From Celeribacter sp. PS-C1 (GTDB lineage: Bacteria; Pseudomonadota; Alphaproteobacteria; Rhodobacterales; Rhodobacteraceae): a DNA stretch of 64,000 nt. Both the position numbers and the translations under genes were made by a program. The stretch is taken from NCBI RefSeq assembly GCF_019429625.1, contig NZ_JAHXRW010000003.1, positions 186,001 to 250,000 of the forward strand, read 5' to 3'. Positions within the stretch are counted from its first letter, which is position 1. Every line of letters starts with the position of its first letter. Shown one piece after another: positions 17,045 to 27,336 of the stretch. The notes under the pieces were generated by a model. It worked only from the letters and a program-made list of their open reading frames with translations, searched no databases and was not told the origin of the DNA.

Positions 17045-17425
17045 TCAGGCCAATGGCGTCATAAGTTCAACCGCCTCGCCATCCCGCACCGCACGGTAAA
17101 AGCAAGACCGGCGGTTGGTGTGACATGCGGGGCCGGTTTGATCGACCAGCACCAGGATGCAATCTCTGTCGCAATCAAAACGGAAATCGATCAGCTTTTG
17201 CACATGGCCAGAGGTCTCGCCTTTGACCCAAAACGCCTGCCGCGAGCGCGACCAATAGGTCACCTTGCCGCTCTCAAGCGTCTTTTTCACCGCTTCTTCG
17301 TTCATCCACGCCATCATGAGGACCTCGCGGCTTTCATGATCCTGCGCAATCACCGGGATCAGACCTTTGTCATCGAACTTCAATTGGGCGGCATCGAATG
17401 TGCCAAAACTCTCTTCGGAACACAT
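17045..17425 (-). CDS. hisI: Phosphoribosyl-AMP cyclohydrolase
   Basis: A 126-residue enzyme of histidine synthesis that opens the adenine ring of phosphoribosyl-AMP. Family motifs are MMAWMNEEA, YWSRSRQAFWVKGETSGHVQ, the metal-binding DCDRDCIL and CHTNRRSCFYR. It is the stand-alone form without the HisE domain. The ATG at 17425 follows GGAAAGGACGG; the longer frame has no better site. It is divergent from the IscU-like gene with a 64-base gap and is not linked to other his genes here. Confidence 0.94.
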   Translation of the reverse strand: MCSEESFGTFDAAQLKFDDKGLIPVIAQDHESREVLMMAWMNEEAVKKTLESGKVTYWSRSRQAFWVKGETSGHVQKLIDFRFDCDRDCILVLVDQTGPACHTNRRSCFYRAVRDGEAVELMTPLA

Positions 17426-17489
17426 GGTCCGTCCTTTCCAAGTGCAGATGTTTGCCCTATCTATGGGCTCCGATCTCGAAAGGCAAACC

Positions 17490-17954
17490 ATGTCGGCACA
17501 GTCCTCCCAGTCCGCGACAGAACTCGCACAGCTCTATTCCGGCAAGCTTCTGGCGCTGGCAGCAGATATTCCACTGACGGGGCGGCTTGAGGCACCAATG
17601 GTGTCGATCAAGGAACGTGCGCCGCTTTGTGGCTCAACCGTGACCGTCGACATGGATGTCGAGGACGGACGCATCACGCGGTTTGCGCAGGATGTGAAGG
17701 CCTGCGCCTTGGGGCAAGCCGCGGCCTCGGTGCTCGGGCGCCAGGTCATCGGGCGGACAGAAGCCGAGATGGTGCGCGCGCGCGATGAAATGACCGCTTT
17801 TCTCAAGACCAACGGCCCGGTCCCTGCCGCGCCCTTCGAAGGTTTCGAAGCCCTCTTGCCCGCCCGCGACTTCAAGAACCGGCACGACTCCATTTTGCTC
17901 GCTCTGCGCGCCACCTGCCGCGGCTTTGAAGAGCTGAAAGCTCAGCGCGCGTAG
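17490..17954 (+). CDS. IscU/NifU-like iron-sulfur cluster scaffold protein
   Basis: A 154-residue protein with the three cysteines of the IscU fold: C47 in APLCGST, C72 in VKACALGQAAAS, and C143 in RATCRGFEEL. The spacing and the surrounding sequence match the scaffold family that assembles a 2Fe-2S or 4Fe-4S cluster before transfer. No iscS, hscA or suf gene is adjacent, so it may be an accessory scaffold. AAAGG precedes the ATG at 17490. Confidence 0.85.
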   Translation: MSAQSSQSATELAQLYSGKLLALAADIPLTGRLEAPMVSIKERAPLCGSTVTVDMDVEDGRITRFAQDVKACALGQAAASVLGRQVIGRTEAEMVRARDEMTAFLKTNGPVPAAPFEGFEALLPARDFKNRHDSILLALRATCRGFEELKAQRA

Positions 17955-18026
17955 ACGATTTCTCCCTGCGCTTAACGCTCCCGTAAGACCCGCCGCGCAA
18001 AAATGGCGGCCAAATCGGAGGAGCGC

Positions 18027-19445
18027 ATGATTCCAAATCCAGAGTTCAAAGAGACCCAGCACAGCCCGCTGGCCGCCGACCCGCGTATGACGCAGCTGGC
18101 CAAATTCGCCGGGCGGCTCGGGTTCGAAGTGGTCGACATCGCTGGGTTCCTCGAAGGCGTCGATCAACAATCCCAACATCAAATCTCCGTTCTGGACCGC
18201 GTCCAAACCTCTGCCTCCGACGTGATGGCGGCCAATGGCGCTGTGCGTGATGCACTGGGTCGGGTGACGGAGATCACGAACCGGACACTGGAGCGCGTCG
18301 AAGGCTCCGTCGCTTTCGTGCGTGAGACCGGACAAAAATCTCAAACAGTCGCAACCTGGGTCAAGGAATTGGCGGAACATATGGAGCGCGTTGCAACCTC
18401 TTTGGAGGCAGTGGAGGCCAACAACGCCAATATTGCCGACATTGCCCGTCAGGTGAACATCCTCGCGATAAACGCCAAGATTGAAGCCGCCCGCGCGGGC
18501 GACAGTGGCCGTGGTTTTGGCGTAGTGGCCGAGGCCATCAACGAGCTGTCGCAAAAGACCGCCCGCGCTGCGGAAGGCATTGAAGAGAATATCGAAACCC
18601 TCTCGTCATGGGTTGGGCGTCTTCGCACGGAGGCCACGGGCGTATCGAATGACGCAAACCATGTCATTAGCTCCTCCTCTGAGGCTGACCGCGCCCTCAC
18701 CGAGATCGCACAGGGCGTTCAGGAGGCCCATGCCGCCACCCGCGTGATGGAAGAAGAGGTCGATAAGGTGCGACAGGCCGTTACGGCCTTTCAACCCGCC
18801 ATCGACGAGATTGGTCGTTCGGCGCGCGGCACCGCAGATGGAATTCATCTCGCCAACACCCGCGTCGAAAAGCTCATTGATACCTCTGAGACAATCTTTC
18901 AGACCACGGTGGCGCTCGGCGGGGCAAGTGAAGATCAGGCCTTCATTTCTCGCATTCAGGACGCCGCGTCTCAGGAGTCCGAGCTCTTCACCGCGGGCAT
19001 CGAAAGCGGGCGGATCAGCCGCGCTGATTTATTCGACCGCACCTATACTCCGCTGGCTGGCACCGACCCGGCCCAGCATATGGCGCGGTTTACTGGTTTC
19101 ACCGATGAAGTCTTGCCCGGTGTTCAAGAGGCCATGCTCTCCTTCGATCCCAAGATCGTCTTCTGTGTGGCGATTGATCCGCATGGCTATCTTCCGACCC
19201 ACAACAAAAAGTTCTCACAGCCGCAGGGAAAGAATCCTGTCTGGAACGCCGCGAACTCCCGAAACCGACGGATCTTCGATGACCGCGTGGGACTCAAAGC
19301 TGGCCGCAATACAGAGCCCTTCCTGTTGCAAGTCTATCGACGCGACATGGGCGCCGGAATGTTTGTCATGATGAAAGACCTCTCGGCGCCGATCTTCGTC
19401 GATGGCGAACATTGGGGCGGCTTGCGCCTTGGCTACACGTTTTAG
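18027..19445 (+). CDS. Soluble methyl-accepting chemotaxis protein
   Basis: A 472-residue receptor with no transmembrane segment. A coiled-coil signalling module lies at about residues 30-270, with the conserved hairpin tip NILAINAKIEAARAGDSGRGF and the continuation VVAEAINELS. The C-terminal part (about 300-472) ends in MVMMKDLSAPIFVDGEHWG, the pattern of a single Cache-like sensory domain often placed after the signalling part in cytoplasmic receptors. The start at 18027 is preceded by GGAGGAG. No che genes lie nearby. It would cluster with cytoplasmic chemosensory arrays; its ligand is unknown. Confidence 0.88.
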   Translation: MIPNPEFKETQHSPLAADPRMTQLAKFAGRLGFEVVDIAGFLEGVDQQSQHQISVLDRVQTSASDVMAANGAVRDALGRVTEITNRTLERVEGSVAFVRETGQKSQTVATWVKELAEHMERVATSLEAVEANNANIADIARQVNILAINAKIEAARAGDSGRGFGVVAEAINELSQKTARAAEGIEENIETLSSWVGRLRTEATGVSNDANHVISSSSEADRALTEIAQGVQEAHAATRVMEEEVDKVRQAVTAFQPAIDEIGRSARGTADGIHLANTRVEKLIDTSETIFQTTVALGGASEDQAFISRIQDAASQESELFTAGIESGRISRADLFDRTYTPLAGTDPAQHMARFTGFTDEVLPGVQEAMLSFDPKIVFCVAIDPHGYLPTHNKKFSQPQGKNPVWNAANSRNRRIFDDRVGLKAGRNTEPFLLQVYRRDMGAGMFVMMKDLSAPIFVDGEHWGGLRLGYTF

Positions 19446-19446
19446 A

Positions 19447-19481
19447 CAAAAAAACCGCCGCACTTCGGGGAAAGGCGGCGG
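19447..19481 (-). terminator. Minus-strand terminator downstream of the 40-residue membrane protein
   Basis: The stem CCGCCGC/GCGGCGG (19455-19461 and 19475-19481) is followed on the minus strand by seven T. The plus strand has no T run, so it serves a minus-strand transcript; the only candidate is the small gene at 19636-19758. That implies a 3' untranslated region of about 150 bases. Confidence 0.75.
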
Positions 19482-19635
19482 CAGGTATGATCTGATGTTA
19501 CAAGCGGGGCATGGCGGTTGAGGCGCCATATCTGACAGGAACAGGTAAAGCGTCAGAAGAAAGCTTATGGAAAGCAAAGTGTGTCGGGATCAGATCGTAG
19601 GCAGAAAGAGAAAAGTCAGAAGCCGAAACGGCGCT

Positions 19636-19758
19636 TCACACCAGCGCGGGCAGCGATAGCCCGCCGACGAGGATGACCAAAAGAGCAACGGCACCCAACA
19701 TATCTTCGAACAGCGTCGCTTGGGAGCGGGCAACAACAGATTTCAGGTCTTTGATCAT
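19636..19758 (-). CDS. 40-residue single-pass membrane protein, probable SOS-controlled gene
   Basis: The frame encodes a polar, slightly basic N-terminus (MIKDLKSVVARSQATLFEDM) followed by a hydrophobic helix (LGAVALLVILVGGLSLPALV) to the stop. GAGG lies just before the ATG, a T-tailed terminator follows, and an exact GAAC-N7-GAAC motif lies 68-82 bases upstream. It is a separate unit downstream of recG. SOS-induced small membrane proteins such as SidA of Caulobacter block division and TisB of E. coli depolarises the membrane; this gene is of the same kind, but no homology to either is claimed. Confidence 0.7.
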   Translation of the reverse strand: MIKDLKSVVARSQATLFEDMLGAVALLVILVGGLSLPALV

Positions 19759-19825
19759 AGCATCCTCACCAGTATGGTTAATGACTTGTTGCTAATTTGT
19801 TCTCATATAGCGCACGGCCTGTAAA

Positions 19826-19840
19826 GAACTTTTTGAGAAC
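19826..19840 (-). promoter_or_regulatory. Alphaproteobacterial LexA-type box upstream of the small membrane protein
   Basis: The plus strand reads GAAC-TTTTTGA-GAAC, i.e. GTTC-N7-GTTC on the transcribed strand, the direct-repeat LexA site of alphaproteobacteria. Two more GAAC words follow at 19847 and 19859 with other spacings. The box is 68-82 bases before the start codon. Confidence 0.65.
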
Positions 19841-19879
19841 ATTTGCGAACAAAAGTGAGAACATCGGCCAGATCGGCAT

Positions 19880-21973
19880 TTAACCCACTGAAATCAAACG
19901 AATTGCCCCATCTTTACCCATGAGCCACAGAAGAACACGCACATGCGCGCCACGTTCCGTTTTCAATGTTGGGTCATCATGCAGCAGTTTGCGCGCATCC
20001 GATTGCGCCAGTGCCATAAGCGCGGATTGGCGCTCCAGATCGGCAACACGAAACCGCGGCAGGCCGGATTGCGCGGTGCCGAGCACATCTCCCGCCCCAC
20101 GCATCGCCAAATCTTCCTCGGCAATGCGAAACCCGTCCTCGGTCTCGCGCAATATTTCCAACCGCCGTCGCCCAGTCTCGGTCAAAGGAGGCTTGTAGAG
20201 GAGCAAACAGGTCGAAGCGACATCACCGCGCCCGACCCGACCTCGAAGCTGATGCAACTGCGCGAGGCCAAAATGTTCCGCCCGTTCGATCACCATGATT
20301 GAGGCATTCGGCACATTGACCCCCACCTCGATCACCGTCGTGGCGACCAAAACCGACAGCCGCCCGGCGGCGAAATCCGCCATGGTCCTGTCCTTGTCCT
20401 CGGCGGCCATTTGACCATGCACGAGGCCGACCTTGTTTTCTCCAAAGGCGGCGCGCAGTGTCTTGAACCGCTCTTCAGCGGCCATCATGTCAACCACTTC
20501 GCTTTCTTCAACCAATGGACAGACCCAATAGGCCTGCCGCCCCTGCGCAATCGCGCCTTTGAGATGGGCAACGACCTCATCCATCCTCTCGATGGAGCTC
20601 AGCGCCGTCTTTACAGGTGTGCGCCCGGGCGGCTTTTCGTCCAGAATGGAGACATCCATATCGCCATAATGCGCCAGCGACAGCGACCGCGGGATTGGCG
20701 TCGCGGTCATCACCAAAACATCCACCGCCTCGCCCTTTTGCGCAAGCGCCAAGCGTTGCGTCACGCCGAAACGGTGCTGTTCATCAATGATCGACAGGCG
20801 CAGATCGTGAAATTCCACATCGTCCTGAAACACCGCATGGGTGCCGACAAGGATATGAATATCGCCGCGCTTCAGTGCCGCCAATTTCTCCGCCCGCGCA
20901 CGGCCCTTGTCGCGCCCGGTCAAAAGCTCCAACACCACGCCGGCGGCCTCCGCCAGAGGTTTGAGCCCCTCAAGATGTTGACGCGCAAGGATTTCCGTAG
21001 GTGCCATCATGACACCCTGCCCGCCCGTTTCGACAGCCACCAAAAGCGCAAACAAAGCGACCAAGGTCTTGCCGGAGCCGACATCGCCCATCAAAAGCCG
21101 GTTCATCCGCTGCGGCGCTGCCATATCCGTGGCGATCTCATCCATCGCGCGCGCCTGCGCTCCCGTCGGACGATATGGCAGGTTTTGCAAGACTTTACGC
21201 CGCAGCGCACCGTCACCCTCATTTATACGCCCCTTACCCCGCCGCACCCGGGCGCGGGCCAGCGCAAGTGTCACCTGATGCGCGAACAATTCGTCATATG
21301 CCAACCGTTGCCGTGCCGCACTGGTCGGCGCAATCTCGTTTTGCGACAGCGGACGATGCGCCTGCTGCAGTGCCGCCGAAAAATCTGGCCAGCCCTCGCG
21401 CGCCTTCAGAGCCGGATCGATCCATTCCTCAAGATCAGGCACCAAGGCAAGCGCCGCCGCACTCGCCTTGGCCATGGTTTTCTGCGTCACCCCCGCCGTC
21501 AAGGGATAGACCGGCTCAAAGCCCGGCAGATCGTCAGCCTCTTCGAGAGTCAGAACATAATCCGGGTGCGGCATCTGGTATTGGCCATCATACATCTCGA
21601 CCTTGCCGGACAGCAATCGCCGCTCGCCCACTGGCAATTGCCCCTCGATCCATTTCGGCGCACCGCGAAAGAACACGACCTGAAAGGCGATCTCGCGATC
21701 TTCGACAATCACACGATATGGCAGACCTTTGCGCGCGGGCGGTTGGTGGCGCAGTACGGTGACCTCGACCGTGGCGATCATGCCGAGTGAGACCTCGCGC
21801 AAGCTGTCGCGCCGCCGACGATCAACCACAGCATTGGGCAAGGTGAACAAGAGATCGCGCGGGCGCTCCACTGCGAGCGCAGGCAACAACTTCGCCGTCT
21901 TCGGGCCGATCCCTGCGAGAGTTTCAAGCCCAGCAAAGAGCGGAAAGAGGATATCCGGGCGTCCCGTGCTCAT
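19880..21973 (-). CDS. recG: ATP-dependent DNA helicase RecG
   Basis: A 697-residue superfamily 2 helicase that remodels stalled replication forks and branched DNA. The N-terminal wedge domain begins GIGPKTAKLLPALAVERPRDLL. The helicase core has the Walker A sequence GDVGSGKT, the motif II DEQH in IIDEQHRFGV, TATPIPRSL and the closing QLRGRVGRG. It follows ligA by four bases on the same strand, so both belong to one repair operon. Confidence 0.97.
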   Translation of the reverse strand: MSTGRPDILFPLFAGLETLAGIGPKTAKLLPALAVERPRDLLFTLPNAVVDRRRRDSLREVSLGMIATVEVTVLRHQPPARKGLPYRVIVEDREIAFQVVFFRGAPKWIEGQLPVGERRLLSGKVEMYDGQYQMPHPDYVLTLEEADDLPGFEPVYPLTAGVTQKTMAKASAAALALVPDLEEWIDPALKAREGWPDFSAALQQAHRPLSQNEIAPTSAARQRLAYDELFAHQVTLALARARVRRGKGRINEGDGALRRKVLQNLPYRPTGAQARAMDEIATDMAAPQRMNRLLMGDVGSGKTLVALFALLVAVETGGQGVMMAPTEILARQHLEGLKPLAEAAGVVLELLTGRDKGRARAEKLAALKRGDIHILVGTHAVFQDDVEFHDLRLSIIDEQHRFGVTQRLALAQKGEAVDVLVMTATPIPRSLSLAHYGDMDVSILDEKPPGRTPVKTALSSIERMDEVVAHLKGAIAQGRQAYWVCPLVEESEVVDMMAAEERFKTLRAAFGENKVGLVHGQMAAEDKDRTMADFAAGRLSVLVATTVIEVGVNVPNASIMVIERAEHFGLAQLHQLRGRVGRGDVASTCLLLYKPPLTETGRRRLEILRETEDGFRIAEEDLAMRGAGDVLGTAQSGLPRFRVADLERQSALMALAQSDARKLLHDDPTLKTERGAHVRVLLWLMGKDGAIRLISVG

Positions 21974-21977
21974 CGGA

Positions 21978-24227
<2,250 letters not shown>

Positions 24228-24280
24228 TTAAAGACCGGCGGCGCAAAGGTCGCCAGGCACAGGGAATTCATTTGCCTTGG

Positions 24281-25000
24281 TCAGGCACCGATCGCCATCT
24301 GTTCGTCACCATGACCGTTGCCTGGCTCCGGGTCACGCAGCACATAGCCACGGCCCCAAACGGTTTCGATGTAATTCTCACCATCAGTCGCATTGGCGAG
24401 CTTCTTACGCAGCTTGCAGATGAATACATCGATGATCTTCAGTTCCGGCTCATCCATGCCGCCATAGAGGTGATTGAGGAACATTTCTTTGGTCAGGGTT
24501 GTCCCCTTGCGAAGTGACAGAAGCTCCAACATCTGGTATTCCTTACCGGTCAGATGCACGGGCTTGCCCCCAACGGAGACGGTTTTGGCATCGAGATTGA
24601 CCTCGATCTTGCCGGTCCGGATGATGGATTGGGAGTGCCCTTTGGAGCGGCGAATGATGGCGTGGATGCGTGCCACAAGCTCTTCGCGGTGGAAGGGTTT
24701 CGTCAGATAGTCATCGGCGCCAAAGCCGAAGCCTTTGATCTTGTTTTCGGTGTCATCGGCGCCCGAAAGGATCAGGATCGGCGTGTCGACGCGGGCCAGT
24801 CGCAATTGGCGAAGCACATCATGGCCGTTCATATCCGGCAGACCGAGGTCCAAAAGGATCAAATCGTAATCATATAGTTTCGCGAGATCGATCCCCTCTT
24901 CGCCAAGGTCCGTCGTGTAGACGTTCAGGTTGGCGTGAGACAGCATCAACTCGATGCTTTTCGAGGTGGTGGGATCGTCTTCGACCAGCAAAATTCGCAT
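24281..25000 (-). CDS. ctrA: Cell-cycle response regulator CtrA
   Basis: A 239-residue OmpR-type regulator. The receiver has D51 as phosphorylation site in [10 protein letters not shown], with the acidic pocket EDD at 7-9 and K in DDYLTKPF. The C-terminal winged helix contains [17 protein letters not shown] and [12 protein letters not shown], the CtrA signature. CtrA is phosphorylated through CckA and ChpT; in Rhodobacterales it mainly controls motility, gene transfer agents and related traits and is not essential. The promoter region carries a CtrA-like box and a LexA-type box. SciP, its antagonist, is encoded 116 bases upstream. Confidence 0.96.
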   Translation of the reverse strand: MRILLVEDDPTTSKSIELMLSHANLNVYTTDLGEEGIDLAKLYDYDLILLDLGLPDMNGHDVLRQLRLARVDTPILILSGADDTENKIKGFGFGADDYLTKPFHREELVARIHAIIRRSKGHSQSIIRTGKIEVNLDAKTVSVGGKPVHLTGKEYQMLELLSLRKGTTLTKEMFLNHLYGGMDEPELKIIDVFICKLRKKLANATDGENYIETVWGRGYVLRDPEPGNGHGDEQMAIGA

Positions 25001-25032
25001 TACCCTGGGTCTCCGTTGCTTCTTCCAAATGT

Positions 25033-25047
25033 GTTCTTGTTGCGTTC
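25033..25047 (-). promoter_or_regulatory. LexA-type box in the ctrA promoter region
   Basis: GTTC-TTGTTGC-GTTC on the plus strand is an exact match to the alphaproteobacterial direct-repeat LexA site. It lies 33-47 bases before the ctrA ATG and starts three bases after a candidate -10 element (TAATGA, minus strand at 25055-25050), so a bound repressor would cover the expected transcription start. Confidence 0.6.
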
Positions 25048-25049
25048 GC

Positions 25050-25089
25050 TCATTAGGAAGATGGTCAAAAATGGTTAACTACACGTTAC
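25050..25089 (-). promoter_or_regulatory. Candidate ctrA promoter with a CtrA-like box
   Basis: The plus strand holds TTAA-CTACACG-TTAC (25075-25089), one base from the CtrA consensus TTAA-N7-TTAA. On the transcribed strand its TTAACC half (25078-25073) is spaced exactly 17 bases from TAATGA (25055-25050), a -35/-10 arrangement typical of CtrA-linked promoters. A second candidate promoter, TTGAGT-N17-TAAAAC, lies just upstream. Confidence 0.55.
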
Positions 25090-25116
25090 CGGTTTTAACC
25101 TTTTTGAACTTTCAAC

Positions 25117-25395
25117 TCAAGGTTGTCTATATTTCTGCACCGCAGTCGCTTTGAGCGCCGCTTCGCCATGCTCGGAGATGGCATTCTTCCAGGAATTGAA
25201 CTCTTCCTCGGACAAACCGTACATTTTCAGAGCGTCCGTCAGGGGAATCAGTCCAAAGACCACCCCCTTGACCACCAACGCTTTGCGAGAGGCCACCCAG
25301 CGGCGGGTTTCCTTCGGCGGGAGGTCGGCGCGGGTCATCATCGATCCGTCCGGAAGCGTAACGGCACGCGGGCCATCGACTTTTTTGAGATACAT
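25117..25395 (-). CDS. sciP: CtrA inhibitor SciP (DUF1153)
   Basis: A 92-residue protein with the DUF1153 hallmarks LPPKETRRWVASRKALVV and a helix-turn-helix region ending in LSEEEFNSWKNAISEHGEAAL. In Caulobacter SciP binds CtrA or DNA and blocks activation of CtrA targets in G1. The ATG at 25395 follows GAGGGTGAG; the frame is open further upstream without family sequence. It sits directly upstream of ctrA on the same strand and divergent from mnmA. Confidence 0.9.
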   Translation of the reverse strand: MYLKKVDGPRAVTLPDGSMMTRADLPPKETRRWVASRKALVVKGVVFGLIPLTDALKMYGLSEEEFNSWKNAISEHGEAALKATAVQKYRQP

Positions 25396-25521
25396 AGGCT
25401 CACCCTCGTCTTGAAATGCACAGCCTTTGTGCCGCAATCCCCTTAATGGGGGGTGAAGCCAGCCCTTGAGAATAACTCGAATTTTCTTATATAGCGGGTC
25501 TGTTCCCGAAAGGATTTGTTC

Positions 25522-26667
25522 ATGTTTGACGACGGCGCACACCCGCTGAACTCCCTGGGCTTTGCGAAAGCCCCGAAAGACACCCGCGTGGTCGTGGCCA
25601 TGTCAGGCGGCGTCGACTCCTCCGTCGTCGCGGCCATGCTGGCCGAAGAAGGCTATGATGTGGTCGGGGTGACGCTTCAGCTTTACGACCACGGCGCGGC
25701 CTTGGCCAAAAAAGGCGCGTGTTGTGCCGGGCGTGACATCCACGACGCGCGGCGCGTGGCCGAGGAAATGGGCTTCCCGCATTATGTGCTCGACTATGAG
25801 AACATCTTTCAGGACGCCGTCATTGATGAATTCGCCGACAGCTATCTGGCAGGCGCCACACCTGTGCCCTGTATCCGCTGCAACGAACGGGTAAAGTTCA
25901 AGGACCTGCTCAACACCGCAAAAGATCTCGACGCCGATTGCATGGCGACCGGGCATTATATTCAGCGCGTGATGGGCGAAGACGGCCCCGAGCTGCATTC
26001 GGCCGCCGATGCGAACCGCGACCAGAGCTATTTCCTGTTCTCCACCACGCCGGAGCAGCTATCCTACCTGCGCTTCCCGCTGGGACACTTGCCGTCAAAA
26101 GACGCCACCCGCGCGCTGGCCGCCAAATACGGTCTCTCGGTGGCGGACAAGCCCGACAGCCAAGACATCTGTTTCGTGCCAAACGGCAATTACGCTCAGG
26201 TGATCGAGAAACTGCGCCCCGGCGCAGCAGAACCGGGCGAGATCGTCGATCACAATGGCAATGTTTTGGGGACCCACAAAGGCGTCATTCATTACACCAT
26301 CGGCCAGCGGCGTGGGCTTGGCATCGGTGGCCTCGCCGATCCGCTCTATGTGGTCAAACTTGACGTCGACAACCGCCAAGTGGTCGTCGGCCCGAAAGAC
26401 ATGCTTGCGACCCGCAAAATCCCGGTGCGTGAAATCAATTGGCTGGGGGACGAACCCTTTACCTCCCGCGACGAATGGGTGCTGGACGTCAAAGTCCGCT
26501 CCACCCGCCCGCCGCGCGAAGCCATCATTCGCCCGATCTCTGAGACCGAAGCCGAGGTCGAATTGGTGGTCGCTGAAGAAGGGGTCTCGCCAGGACAGGC
26601 CTGTGTGTTCTACGATCCGGAGAGCCCGCGCATCTATGGCGGCGGGTGGATCTGGAGAGGACACTGA
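25522..26667 (+). CDS. mnmA: tRNA-specific 2-thiouridylase MnmA
   Basis: A 381-residue enzyme that thiolates uridine 34 of Lys, Glu and Gln tRNAs. The PP-loop is [15 protein letters not shown]. The catalytic cysteine pair is in [13 protein letters not shown] and DSQDICFVP, with [11 protein letters not shown] and the C-terminal beta-barrel (GGGWIWRGH) also present. I chose the ATG at 25522, preceded by AAAGGA, over a TTG two codons earlier. It is followed after one base by an LprI-like gene. Confidence 0.96.
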   Translation: MFDDGAHPLNSLGFAKAPKDTRVVVAMSGGVDSSVVAAMLAEEGYDVVGVTLQLYDHGAALAKKGACCAGRDIHDARRVAEEMGFPHYVLDYENIFQDAVIDEFADSYLAGATPVPCIRCNERVKFKDLLNTAKDLDADCMATGHYIQRVMGEDGPELHSAADANRDQSYFLFSTTPEQLSYLRFPLGHLPSKDATRALAAKYGLSVADKPDSQDICFVPNGNYAQVIEKLRPGAAEPGEIVDHNGNVLGTHKGVIHYTIGQRRGLGIGGLADPLYVVKLDVDNRQVVVGPKDMLATRKIPVREINWLGDEPFTSRDEWVLDVKVRSTRPPREAIIRPISETEAEVELVVAEEGVSPGQACVFYDPESPRIYGGGWIWRGH

Positions 26668-26668
26668 C

Positions 26669-27058
26669 ATGAAACGCCTTGCCCCGCTCGCGCTTTTGGC
26701 ACTTTTTCCGGTGTCGGCTGTCGCCGATGCCTCCTCGGAATGTGCGATTGATCTCGGCTCGCAGGTCGAGATCGGGAATTGCGTTGCAGACACCGAAAAG
26801 AAGGCCCTGCAAGCGATGGACATCATACTGGGCTTTGCCCGCACATCAGCGCAGGAACTGGACGAGATCACAGGACGCGAGGTCGCCCTGCCCGCTTTGG
26901 AAGCCTCACAAGTGGCCTGGGAAGCCTACCGCGACGCACAATGCGATTATGTTGGCGCGGGCTTTGGCGGCGGCTCTGGCACCGGGATCGCGATCCTCTC
27001 CTGCAAGGTCGATTTAACCCGCGCCCGCACCAAGGAGCTCGAAGCTCAGTTGCGTTGA
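26669..27058 (+). CDS. LprI-like periplasmic protein (DUF1311)
   Basis: A 129-residue exported protein with a signal peptide MKRLAPLALLALFPVSAVA cut before DAS. Cysteines at SECAID and GNCVAD, AQCDYVG and LSCKVDLT and the ending TRARTKELEAQL match the DUF1311/LprI domain, named after a mycobacterial lysozyme inhibitor. The role here is not known. It is probably co-transcribed with mnmA (one-base gap). Its 3' end overlaps the oppositely oriented cytochrome c gene by 13 bases. Confidence 0.8.
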   Translation: MKRLAPLALLALFPVSAVADASSECAIDLGSQVEIGNCVADTEKKALQAMDIILGFARTSAQELDEITGREVALPALEASQVAWEAYRDAQCDYVGAGFGGGSGTGIAILSCKVDLTRARTKELEAQLR

Positions 27059-27336
27059 AGCGGTGACAAGCTGACGAGATAGGCCGCGAGATCGGCATTG
27101 TCCTGATCGCTTCTGTTTTGATCGAAGCGGGTTTTATGACTGCTCAGAAACGCAGCCAAACGCGGTGCGTCCTCTGGGGCGAGCACCATGTCGATCGAAA
27201 CCCCATGACAGTGGGCGCAGCGCTTGGCGTAAATTTCGGATCCTTGCTCGGCATCGCCCGCAACATCTTCTGCAAAAAGGGGCATCCCCAACACAGCGCA
27301 GAGAACCGCTGTCTTCATCGCAGTGAAAATACTCAC
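27046..27336 (-). CDS. Small c-type cytochrome
   Basis: A 96-residue exported protein with one haem motif, CAHCH in YAKRCAHCHG, and no recognisable second ligand motif apart from a late Met in SIDMVLAP. The signal peptide is FTAMKTAVLCAVLGMPLFA. The start is uncertain: GTG at 27336 overlaps the lpxB stop as GTGA and suggests coupling, while the ATG at 27318 gives a more typical signal peptide. It would be a periplasmic electron carrier or a subunit of a larger enzyme; partner unknown. It follows the lipid A cluster. Confidence 0.75.
   Translation of the reverse strand: MSIFTAMKTAVLCAVLGMPLFAEDVAGDAEQGSEIYAKRCAHCHGVSIDMVLAPEDAPRLAAFLSSHKTRFDQNRSDQDNADLAAYLVSLSPLQRN

Noticed and set aside
19215-19577. 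Minus-strand frame starting MLSISFLLTLYL
   Set aside because: It would read through the minus-strand terminator at 19447-19481 and into the antisense of the chemoreceptor; no ribosome site.
20411-21790. 459-codon plus-strand frame opposite recG
   Set aside because: Antisense shadow, rich in Arg, His and Gln, without start signals.
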